Below, piece after piece: positions 1 through 5,714 of a stretch of 5,714 bases of DNA. The stretch's first letter is position 1. Each line of letters opens with the position of its first letter. Source of the DNA: Polyangiaceae bacterium (GTDB taxonomy: Bacteria; Myxococcota_A; Polyangia; Polyangiales; Polyangiaceae); assembly GCA_022447485.1 (NCBI GenBank), contig JAKVCH010000220.1, positions 1 to 5,714 on the forward strand, read 5' to 3'. The notes under the pieces were generated by a model that was given only the letters and a program-made list of their open reading frames with translations, ran no database searches and was not told the origin of the DNA. Made by a program: the position numbers and the translations under genes.

Positions 1-149
1 ATAACCTTTCGAGGTTGTTTCGGCTCATTTCTGTTCAATCTGCGCCGAAGATGGGGCTTGCACCGCGAAGTCAGAGGTTTCTGCGGTGGTTTTCTCGCTT
101 TTCTGGTTCATTTCGAAGCAAGCTGATCCTAGAAAAGCATCCAGGGAGT
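1..149. other. Leader region upstream of the response regulator
   Basis: No convincing gene lies here. The regulator frame stays open upstream to a TTG at 15 and has another ATG at 51. The 45 residues this would add (rich in Arg, Phe and Ser) do not resemble part of a receiver domain, which normally begins within a few residues of the N-terminus. Another forward frame is open from base 1 to a TGA at 124-126 and could be the tail of an upstream gene, but its roughly 41 residues show nothing recognisable. I see no clear sigma-70 or sigma-54 promoter. The promoter of the two-gene operon, and any partner histidine kinase gene, could lie further left. Confidence 0.5.
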
Positions 150-1625
150 ATGTTGCACTCAAAGAAACAAATTTTGATCGCCGATGACGAATTAAATATT
201 CGTCGTGTACTAGAGGCTCAGCTCACGCGCGAAGGTTACGAGGTACAGTCTGTTGAAGATGGCTTGCTGGCTCTTGAATGGTTAAAGGAAAACCACGTCG
301 ACTTACTGATTTCCGATTTAAAAATGCCGGGCCTCGACGGGATGGAATTGATGAGAGCTACCCATGCCCTCGATCCGGAAATTCCTCTTGTGATGATAAC
401 GGCTCACGGAACGGTCGATAATGCTGTTCAGGCGCTCAAGAGCGGCGCTTTTGATTACCTGCAAAAGCCCTTTGACCAAACGGAATTGTTAACGGTCGTG
501 GCCAAGGCGCTTAAGACGCGAGACTTATCGTCGAATGTTGCCCATGCGTCCCCTTCAGCTCGTGCTCCCCACGGTATTTTGGGCAAAAGCGATGCTGTGA
601 TGAAGGTCTTTTCTATGATGGAGCGAGGGGCTGATACCCCGACCACCGTCCTGGTGACCGGCGAGAGCGGCACCGGAAAAGAAGTCGTTGCACGAGCTTT
701 ACATGTCACCTCCAAGCGGGCAGAGCGACCATTTATCCGAGTGAATTGTGCTGCGATTCCTCGTGAGCTCTTGGAGAGTGAATTCTTTGGTCACGAAAAA
801 GATACCCAGGGGGGTGGCTCTAGCTCTAAACCCGGACGCTTTGAATTGGCAGAAGGAGGCACACTTTTTCTCGATGAGATCGACTCCATACCCCTGGAAG
901 TCCAGGTAAAGTTATTGCGTGTTTTGCAGGATGGTGAATTTGAGCGGGTGGGTGGCGTAAGAACGCTTTCTTCTAATATTCGTCTTGTTGCTGCGACAAA
1001 TGCAGACCTGGGAAAGATGATTGAAGCCGGTCAATTTCGAGAAGACCTTTATTATCGGCTGAATGTTGTGCACTTACGTCTTCCAGCGCTCAGGGAAAGA
1101 GGAGGCGATATTCCTCTGTTGGTCGAGCATTTTCTTGAGAAATATAATCAGAAATTAGGGCGAGCCATGACAGGTTTGAGTGCCGAGGTTCAGCATGTCT
1201 TTTCTGCTTATTCTTGGCCCGGAAATGTCCGCGAGTTGGAAAACGTGCTGGAGCGAGCTGTGCTCTTTGCTGAGGGCTCGCTTGTTGAGACGGAGCACCT
1301 CCCGCCTGAAATGATGCGGGATGTCGGCTTGCTAACGAGTGACCGGGTTGAGCCAATGCAATCGGGAGAGTCGCTTGAGGTTGGCTTGAAAGAGCAGGTG
1401 CGGGCCGCGGTGAATGCTCTAGAGAGGCGCTTGATCTCGAAGGCACTGGAACAGAACGAGCAAAATGTCACCCATACGGCACGGTTCCTGAAGCTCTCGC
1501 GCAAGGGCTTACAATTGAAGATGAAGGAGCTAGACCTTCGGGATAAGGTCAAGAGCGATCGGCCAGGACCGACTGAAAGCCAGAATGGCGAGACGAACAC
1601 TGGTTCAACTGGCTCCATGAGATGA
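150..1625 (+). CDS. NtrC-family response regulator with altered GAFTGA loop
   Basis: A 491-residue cytoplasmic transcription regulator of the NtrC/AtoC type. Residues about 5-120 form a receiver domain with acidic pocket D12-D13-E14, phospho-acceptor D56 (in ISDLKMPGLDG), T84 and K106 (QKPF). Residues about 142-380 form the AAA+ domain, with Walker A GESGTGKE (171-178), Walker B TLFLDEI (DE at 242-243), arginine-finger candidates R297 and R303 in FREDLYYRLN, and WPGNVRELEN (356-365). Residues about 422-463 are a Fis-type helix-turn-helix (ARFLKLSRKGLQLKMKEL), followed by a polar tail of about 25 residues. The loop that contacts sigma-54, normally GHEKGAFTGA, reads GHEKDTQGGG (residues 218-223 replaced), with everything around it conserved. 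Normal sigma-54 activation is therefore doubtful, although ATPase and DNA-binding parts look intact. ATG150 is chosen because the receiver starts directly after it; AGGGAG at 143-148 sits unusually close. No kinase gene is visible. The downstream lipoprotein gene overlaps by 4 bases. Confidence 0.93.
   Translation: MLHSKKQILIADDELNIRRVLEAQLTREGYEVQSVEDGLLALEWLKENHVDLLISDLKMPGLDGMELMRATHALDPEIPLVMITAHGTVDNAVQALKSGAFDYLQKPFDQTELLTVVAKALKTRDLSSNVAHASPSARAPHGILGKSDAVMKVFSMMERGADTPTTVLVTGESGTGKEVVARALHVTSKRAERPFIRVNCAAIPRELLESEFFGHEKDTQGGGSSSKPGRFELAEGGTLFLDEIDSIPLEVQVKLLRVLQDGEFERVGGVRTLSSNIRLVAATNADLGKMIEAGQFREDLYYRLNVVHLRLPALRERGGDIPLLVEHFLEKYNQKLGRAMTGLSAEVQHVFSAYSWPGNVRELENVLERAVLFAEGSLVETEHLPPEMMRDVGLLTSDRVEPMQSGESLEVGLKEQVRAAVNALERRLISKALEQNEQNVTHTARFLKLSRKGLQLKMKELDLRDKVKSDRPGPTESQNGETNTGSTGSMR
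1622..1625 (+). promoter_or_regulatory. ATGA stop/start overlap (translational coupling)
   Basis: The ATG of the SUMF1-like lipoprotein gene shares bases with the TGA stop (1623-1625) of the regulator gene. A second in-frame ATG follows at 1625-1627. No good Shine-Dalgarno sequence precedes either ATG, so translation probably depends on ribosomes finishing the regulator. This supports one shared mRNA; the coupling itself is inferred. Confidence 0.7.
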
Positions 1626-2920
1626 TGTTCGAGAGCGACTTACAGACGGGCGCTTCCAGTCGTATCGATTCAAACCAACTTGCCCGAAGAGGTCGATTAT
1701 TATTTTTCTTGGGGAGCTTGGGGTGTCTCACGGCTTGCGAGCGGCATGAAAAAACTACGCCAACGTCTCAAGTACAAGGCAAGCTAGTGGCGCCAGATGC
1801 TGGAAGCGCTCAAGCGGAGGCTTCGAAAACTCGGCCGGAGGTACTCGGAGGTATGCCCAAGAGTGAACGAGACTGGCCGATTCCCAAGATTGGCATGGTC
1901 TATATTCCACCGGGTGCTCTGGTTGTGGGTACTCCGCCTGGGCAATTACCCCGTCGAGCCGATCGAGAATTAGCCGGTGAACAAGTCATGCTTGACGGTT
2001 TCTATATCGATCGCTTTGCGTACCCGAATGAGGAAGGAGCGATTCCCCTCACCAATATGAGCTCTCAAGAGGCGGAGCGGCTTTGTGCTCGCTCTGAAAA
2101 GCGACTCTGCACAGAGTTGGAGTGGGAGCGAGCTTGCAAAGGGCCCGACAACCGTCGCTATGAATACGGGGAGGGCTATGATCCAGAGGCTTGTCCAGTG
2201 GAGAAGGCAACCCAACTGCGTCCGAGTGGTTTTGATGTTGCCTGTCAAAGCGATTTTGGCGTGCGCGGTCTTCACGGGGGACCTTTCGAATGGACATCGA
2301 GCGATTATCGACGAGGAGTTTCGGGCAGTAAGAAAGTAATACGCGGCGGAGGCGGCCCTCCGGGGATTGTGACGGGACGGTGCGCGAACCTGGAAGGACG
2401 GGATCCCGAAAGTCGTGACGGAGTGTTGGGGTTTCGTTGTTGTGCGGGGCCAAAGAATCCAGCGGAAGTCGAGCTCGCCCTGGAACTTGAACCAGCTCTC
2501 TTGCCTCGAGTTCGTTTCGAGGACGAGATTGAAAAAGCACTGATCTCATCCTTGCCCGAAAAGGTTCGCACGCGACTTCGGGCGGCAGGTCCATTAAAAA
2601 GACAAAGAGTCTGGATTTGGCGACCGATTGGCAATGAAGAATTGTCTCTGATGGCTCTTTGCGGTCGTGGTATGCCCCGGCCGATTGGACCTCGTTGTGG
2701 GCTATTAATTGCTCGTCGGGTTGAGGGGCAAGTCAACGCTCTTGCTTGGGTTTCCAGTGGCCAGTGGGTGGCCAATTTGCAGCGCTTGCATGGTGTGGAG
2801 TCCCTTTGGCTTATCGGTGGAGATCGTGAAGGCAGCTTTAAGCGACCGATTCGCTACGTGCACGGGGAAGTTGAGGTCGGGGAGCAGTCTCGGGGTGCCC
2901 CTAGGCCCCATGGTCCCTAG
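1622..2920 (+). CDS. Lipoprotein with SUMF1/FGE-like domain and unknown C-terminal domain
   Basis: A 432-residue predicted envelope lipoprotein. Residues 1-25 are a long n-region ending in ARRGR, residues 26-38 are the hydrophobic segment, and LTAC (36-39) is the lipobox with lipidated Cys39. A polar linker (40-88) follows. Residues about 91-277 match the SUMF1/formylglycine-generating-enzyme fold: GMVYIPPGALVVGT near its start, DGFYIDRF, RLCTELEWERAC (161-172), YEYGEGYDPEAC, FEWTSS (222-227), VIRGGG (239-244), RCAN and the closing GFRCC (270-274). True FGEs bind copper through two cysteines spaced CxxxxC between the RGG and RCA motifs; here that stretch reads RGGGGPPGIVTGRCAN and has neither. 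I infer a binding or sensing role rather than sulfatase maturation. Residues about 280-432 form a second region I do not recognise, with Cys347 and Cys359 as a possible disulfide. It is cotranscribed with the regulator upstream. Fold assignment is firm, function unknown. Confidence 0.9.
   Translation: MMFESDLQTGASSRIDSNQLARRGRLLFFLGSLGCLTACERHEKTTPTSQVQGKLVAPDAGSAQAEASKTRPEVLGGMPKSERDWPIPKIGMVYIPPGALVVGTPPGQLPRRADRELAGEQVMLDGFYIDRFAYPNEEGAIPLTNMSSQEAERLCARSEKRLCTELEWERACKGPDNRRYEYGEGYDPEACPVEKATQLRPSGFDVACQSDFGVRGLHGGPFEWTSSDYRRGVSGSKKVIRGGGGPPGIVTGRCANLEGRDPESRDGVLGFRCCAGPKNPAEVELALELEPALLPRVRFEDEIEKALISSLPEKVRTRLRAAGPLKRQRVWIWRPIGNEELSLMALCGRGMPRPIGPRCGLLIARRVEGQVNALAWVSSGQWVANLQRLHGVESLWLIGGDREGSFKRPIRYVHGEVEVGEQSRGAPRPHGP
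2901..2920. other. Convergent stop-codon overlap forming an imperfect palindrome
   Basis: Both converging genes end inside these 20 bases. CTAG at 2917-2920 supplies the TAG stop of the forward SUMF1-like gene, and CTAG at 2901-2904 supplies the TAG stop of the reverse lipoprotein gene. The segment is an inverted repeat around CCATGG with 16 of 20 positions self-complementary (mismatches at positions 6, 7, 14 and 15). No T-tract follows on either side, so it is not a convincing intrinsic terminator. Confidence 0.6.
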
Positions 2921-3527
2921 TGTCGCAACGTCTTTGTAGTTTCTTTAAGTTGCTTTCGAGGCGCCCTTTGACGGTGAGCATCGAGCGACGAGTTCGACTC
3001 CAATCTTTCCTATGTCCGCCTTTCCGAGCCTTTGCTGCGTCCTTGAGGTGCGTGCTGAAGAGCAGAAGGTCTTTCCCCAGCTGATCTCGATATTTCCTGA
3101 CGCTGGCGTGGGCGAGGTCAAGGTGAGCAAGCTCAGCTCGGAGAGTGTCGACGTCTCTCGCCAGTTTTTCTAAGTTTTCGTCACTGATTTCTTCTGGCTT
3201 CAGGCGCGGCGAAATTTTCCCTGCGCGGCGACTCTTCTTTTCGTCCTTGGTTCGTCGGGCCTTCGCTGCAGTCGGCATTTCGTTGGGCTGGGCAGCTCCT
3301 TTTTTCCGAGTGGTGGATGGCTCGGAAGTGCTGCGTGAGTGTTGGCTTTCAGAGAATAGGGTACTCAATTCGGCTATGCTCGCCGCGATCCTCTGACAGC
3401 TGCTGATCCGCTGCAGTTCATGGCAGCCTGTGCTGAGACAAGCTGCTAAAAGGAGCACTCCGAGCTGATGGCTACGTTGCCAGGGTTCGAGTCGTAGCAG
3501 AGGAGAGAAGGTGGGAAAGAAGCTCAT
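2901..3527 (-). CDS. Small charged lipoprotein of unknown function
   Basis: A 208-residue predicted lipoprotein; I do not recognise the family. Starting at the ATG complementary to 3525-3527, residues 1-34 form a signal peptide with basic residues before a hydrophobic stretch LGVLLLAACLSTGC, with Cys35 as the lipidation site. This start is preferred over an upstream in-frame ATG at 3608, which would place the signal 27 residues deeper; neither has a strong ribosome binding site. A short helical part (about 36-60, with Cys44) is followed by a polar, Lys/Arg/Ser-rich linker (about 62-112) that looks disordered. Residues about 113-201 are strongly helical in pattern (ENLEKLARDVDTLRAEL, then KGRLESNLKKLQRRC) and may form a coiled coil or helical hairpin. 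It is divergent from the Clp gene (85 bases between starts) and convergent with the SUMF1-like gene. The very basic, helical make-up suggests contact with an acidic partner or the cell wall, which is speculation. Confidence 0.75.
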   Translation of the reverse strand: MSFFPTFSPLLRLEPWQRSHQLGVLLLAACLSTGCHELQRISSCQRIAASIAELSTLFSESQHSRSTSEPSTTRKKGAAQPNEMPTAAKARRTKDEKKSRRAGKISPRLKPEEISDENLEKLARDVDTLRAELAHLDLAHASVRKYRDQLGKDLLLFSTHLKDAAKARKGGHRKDWSRTRRSMLTVKGRLESNLKKLQRRCDTRDHGA

Positions 3528-3612
3528 TGTTTGAGTTTTCGACCTTCCCGTCGCTGGACGCAAGTGGTTCAAAACTTGGCCCAGAGATTCAATATCTGGC
3601 ACCGGCATTAGA
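3528..3612. promoter_or_regulatory. Divergent intergenic region between lipoprotein and Clp genes
   Basis: These 85 bases separate the start codons of two genes transcribed away from each other, so promoters for both should lie here or inside the neighbouring 5' ends. On the forward strand TTCAAA (3568-3573) and TTCAAT (3588-3593) are weak -35-like and -10-like hexamers, but their spacing of 14 bases is too short for a good sigma-70 promoter. No Shine-Dalgarno sequence precedes ATG3613 (CGGCATTAGA), so the Clp mRNA may have a very short or unusual leader. On the reverse strand GGAAGG occurs about 15 bases before the lipoprotein start, too far for an ideal ribosome binding site. Promoter presence is inferred from gene layout rather than from motifs. 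Confidence 0.4.
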
Positions 3613-5714
3613 ATGGCTCATTCCACTGAAATAGCTCTCGGTCAGCTGATCACCCAGGCGGAAGCTGTTGCTCACCACCGCAGCGAGACTCTTTCGGGAA
3701 TCCATCTCTTTGCAGCCCTGGGAGGGGTGCCTGGAGGAGTCCGAGACTTATTGAACCAAAGCGGAGCAAACTTCCGTCGTGTGCTGGATAATTGGGAGCG
3801 CCTTGGAGCTCCTGGTGGCGGAGGCAGTCTGGAGATTCTCTATCGCCGCGTCTCCGAGGTAGCGAGGCAGTTTGGAGCCAAGTCACCACTTGCGCCCCAT
3901 CTTCTGCTCACCTTGCTGGAAGAGTCGGGCGGTCCCATCAACACCACGCTCCAGGCGATGAATGTCGACGTGGAGGAGTTACGTCAGGGAGCCATTCGTT
4001 TGGGGCAAGGGCAGCCGACACGAACTGCCTTGAAAAGAAATCGTCCACGCCCAGCGGCCCGAGCCCAAGTCGTGCCCGTGATGCCTCGGGAGCCTGTCGC
4101 CGGTCCAAAGTATCGGGTGCCAACCACGTCTCGGAAAAGCCCCACGACGGCCCAAAGTGTGCCCGTCGTTCCTCAAGTCGGAGCAGCGCCATTTCGAGGT
4201 CGCCGTCAAACCTCGCCGCCGGAGGAAGTCAATTCTGAAGAGAATCAGTCGGCTTTGAGCGAAGAGTCTGTGGCGACGAAGACAGTCGCTACTAACCCCG
4301 CTGCACAAACTTTCGGACGAGATGAGCAAGCGGAATTGGCTTCTCAAACAGCGGCGGCTTCTGTTGCTGAGCTGAGCCGTCGAAGGTTTGAGCTCCCGAA
4401 GAAGAAATTTCCAATTTTGACCCAGGTGGGGAGGAACCTATCGTTAGCAGCAGCTGAAAACCGTCTCGACCCCGTTGTCGGTCGCAATGAAGAAATCGAA
4501 AGTGCTCTTGATGTCCTTGCGAAAAGGCACGCCAATAACCCTTGTTTGATTGGTCCTTCAGGGGTGGGCAAGACAAGCGTGGCCAGAGGAATTGCCCTGC
4601 ACCTGGCTTCGGTTGCGGCGGAGGACTCCAGCGAAGATCGGATTGTGATTGAGTTGCCTATTTCGGAATTGCTTGCAGGGACAGGCGTGCGCGGAGCATT
4701 GGCGGGGCGCTTGAATGCATTGAAGAAAGAAGTGCGCTTGGCCGAGGGAAGAGTGATTCTCTTTTTTGATGAGATTCATCAGCTTTTTGCCGGCGATGCA
4801 GCCGAAGAAATTGCTGCGGATATGAAATTGAGTTTGGCCCGAGGCGAGCTGCCCTGCATTGGGGCAACATCCAGTGATGAATATCGTCGGGTCATTGAAG
4901 GCGATAGCTCTCTGGCGCGGCGGTTCAGTGCCGTCGAGATTGAAGAACCATCTCGGGAAGATGCTTACGTGGTCCTCTCCAGCGTTGCGGCGCGCCTCGA
5001 AGAACATCATGGTGTTCGTTTTTCTGAAGAGGCGCTGAGCTCGGCGATCAGTTGGTCGCTTCGCTATCTACCTGGACGGTGCTTGCCAGATAAGGCCGTT
5101 TCCTTGATCGACCTAGCTGGCGCCCGTAGTCGGCGTCGGCGAATTGAGGAGGTGAATCGGGCCGCGGTCGCTGAGGTGGTTGCGAGTCAAGCGAGCATGC
5201 CCCTCGACCGGCTTTTAGAGTCGGATGGCGATCGTATGATGCAGCTGGAGGAAAGTCTGAAGGGTCGAGTCATTGGCCATGAAGAGCATTTGGCAAAGAT
5301 CGCCCGCATCCTCAGGAGAAATGCCGCGGGCATTGGTATGCGACGACCGATCGGCACGTTTCTCCTACTTGGGCCAACCGGTGTAGGAAAGACAGAAACC
5401 GCGAAAGCAATTGCCGACGTACTTTTCCACAACGAGGGAGCGATGACTCGTATCGACATGGCCGAGATGAGCGAGTCTCACGCCGTTGCTAAACTAGTCG
5501 GAGCTCCTCCAGGATATATTGGTCATGATGCCGGAGGCCAGTTGACAGAAGCTGTGCGTCGCCGCCCGTATCAGGTCATTTTGCTGGATGAAATTGAAAA
5601 GGCGCATCCCGATGTTCTCACAACATTTTTAGCTGTGTTCGACGAAGGACGTATGACCGATAGTCGGGGCCGCTTGGTCGACTTCACCAATACTGTGATG
5701 ATTCTCACGTCAAA
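3613..5714 (+). CDS. Clp/Hsp100 AAA+ unfoldase paralogue, partial (3' end beyond window)
   Basis: The first 700 residues of a two-ATPase Clp protein, an ATP-driven protein unfoldase of the ClpA/ClpB/ClpC class, continuing past the window. Residues about 5-130 hold two Clp N-terminal repeats (about 5-62 and 73-130). A Pro/Ser/Arg/Ala-rich, probably disordered linker spans about 132-262. D1 (about 275-500) has Walker A GPSGVGKT (314-321), Walker B VILFFDEIH (DE at 386-387), sensor IGATSSDEYRR and arginine fingers LARRF (434-438), then PGRCLPDKAVSLIDLAGAR. The first pore loop reads AGTGVRG instead of the usual AGTKYRG, so the substrate-gripping Tyr is absent. The D1 small domain passes almost directly (IEEVNRAAVAEVV) into LLESDGDRMMQLEESLKGRVIG, so no middle domain is present; this resembles ClpA. 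D2 has Walker A GPTGVGKTE (587-595), an intact pore loop GYIG (634-637) and LLDEIEKAHPD. ATG3613 is the only usable start before an in-frame TGA at 3532. Whether a ClpP-binding loop exists cannot be seen. Confidence 0.93.
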   Translation, partial: MAHSTEIALGQLITQAEAVAHHRSETLSGIHLFAALGGVPGGVRDLLNQSGANFRRVLDNWERLGAPGGGGSLEILYRRVSEVARQFGAKSPLAPHLLLTLLEESGGPINTTLQAMNVDVEELRQGAIRLGQGQPTRTALKRNRPRPAARAQVVPVMPREPVAGPKYRVPTTSRKSPTTAQSVPVVPQVGAAPFRGRRQTSPPEEVNSEENQSALSEESVATKTVATNPAAQTFGRDEQAELASQTAAASVAELSRRRFELPKKKFPILTQVGRNLSLAAAENRLDPVVGRNEEIESALDVLAKRHANNPCLIGPSGVGKTSVARGIALHLASVAAEDSSEDRIVIELPISELLAGTGVRGALAGRLNALKKEVRLAEGRVILFFDEIHQLFAGDAAEEIAADMKLSLARGELPCIGATSSDEYRRVIEGDSSLARRFSAVEIEEPSREDAYVVLSSVAARLEEHHGVRFSEEALSSAISWSLRYLPGRCLPDKAVSLIDLAGARSRRRRIEEVNRAAVAEVVASQASMPLDRLLESDGDRMMQLEESLKGRVIGHEEHLAKIARILRRNAAGIGMRRPIGTFLLLGPTGVGKTETAKAIADVLFHNEGAMTRIDMAEMSESHAVAKLVGAPPGYIGHDAGGQLTEAVRRRPYQVILLDEIEKAHPDVLTTFLAVFDEGRMTDSRGRLVDFTNTVMILTS

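Noticed and set aside
15..149. N-terminal extension of the regulator from TTG15 or ATG51
   Set aside because: The extra residues match no receiver-domain feature, and ATG150 gives a receiver starting at the usual distance.
1208..1618. Long reverse-strand open frame opposite the regulator's C-terminal part
   Set aside because: It lies entirely over well-conserved AAA+ and HTH coding sequence on the forward strand and its product is Ser/Arg-rich with no domain.
2049..2594. Reverse-strand open frame opposite the SUMF1-like domain
   Set aside because: It overlaps clearly recognisable SUMF1 motifs on the forward strand and has no family features of its own.
2926..2956. GCAAC and GTTGC arms followed by a short T-run, considered as a terminator for the SUMF1-like gene
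   Set aside because: The stem is only 5 base pairs with a loop of about 20 bases, and the T-run is broken; it also lies inside the coding region of the reverse gene.
3145..3396. Forward open frame within the small lipoprotein gene
   Set aside because: It is opposite the charged linker and helical part of the reverse lipoprotein gene, which has a better case through its lipobox and helical pattern.
3597..3612. A TGGCAC element followed five bases later by TTAGA, resembling a sigma-54 -24/-12 promoter
   Set aside because: The essential GC of the -12 element is missing, and transcription would begin inside the Clp coding region just after ATG3613.
3792..4238. Forward open frame over the Clp N-domain and linker in another frame
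   Set aside because: The Clp N-terminal repeats are coded in the other frame; this product is low-complexity Ser/Arg/Gly.

Overview
The window holds three complete protein-coding genes and one gene cut by the right edge. There is no sign of RNA genes, CRISPR arrays or insertion sequences. Two products carry lipobox signal peptides and one is an NtrC-family response regulator, which points to a Gram-negative bacterium. The base composition is moderately GC-rich. The SUMF1/FGE-type lipoprotein, NtrC-like regulator and extra Clp paralogue together recall Myxococcota, Bdellovibrionota or other former Deltaproteobacteria. That placement is inference from gene style only.

Layout: (1) 1-149 is a leader with no convincing gene. 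(2) 150-1625 (+) encodes an NtrC-type response regulator with receiver, AAA+ and Fis-type HTH domains. (3) 1622-2920 (+) encodes a lipoprotein with an SUMF1/FGE-like domain and an unrecognised C-terminal domain. It is joined to the regulator by a 4-base ATGA overlap, so the two form an operon. (4) 2901-3527 (-) encodes a small, highly charged lipoprotein of unknown function. It converges on gene 3 and overlaps it by 20 bases. (5) 3528-3612 is a short divergent intergenic region. (6) 3613-5714 (+) encodes a Clp/Hsp100 AAA+ unfoldase paralogue that runs off the window in its second ATPase domain.

Several proteins keep their fold but have lost a signature functional motif. The regulator has a same-length replacement of the sigma-54-contacting GAFTGA loop by DTQGGG. 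The SUMF1-like protein lacks the FGE active-site cysteine pair. The Clp protein lacks the aromatic residue of its first pore loop and has no middle domain, and it carries a disordered linker of about 130 residues after its N-domain. How the genes work together is not shown by the sequence. One reading is an envelope-linked signalling module: a phosphorylatable regulator, two membrane-anchored lipoproteins and a specialised unfoldase. A loose parallel exists with type VI secretion accessory sets, which can include an FGE-fold TagR, a ClpV unfoldase and an NtrC-like VasH, but no core secretion gene is visible here.
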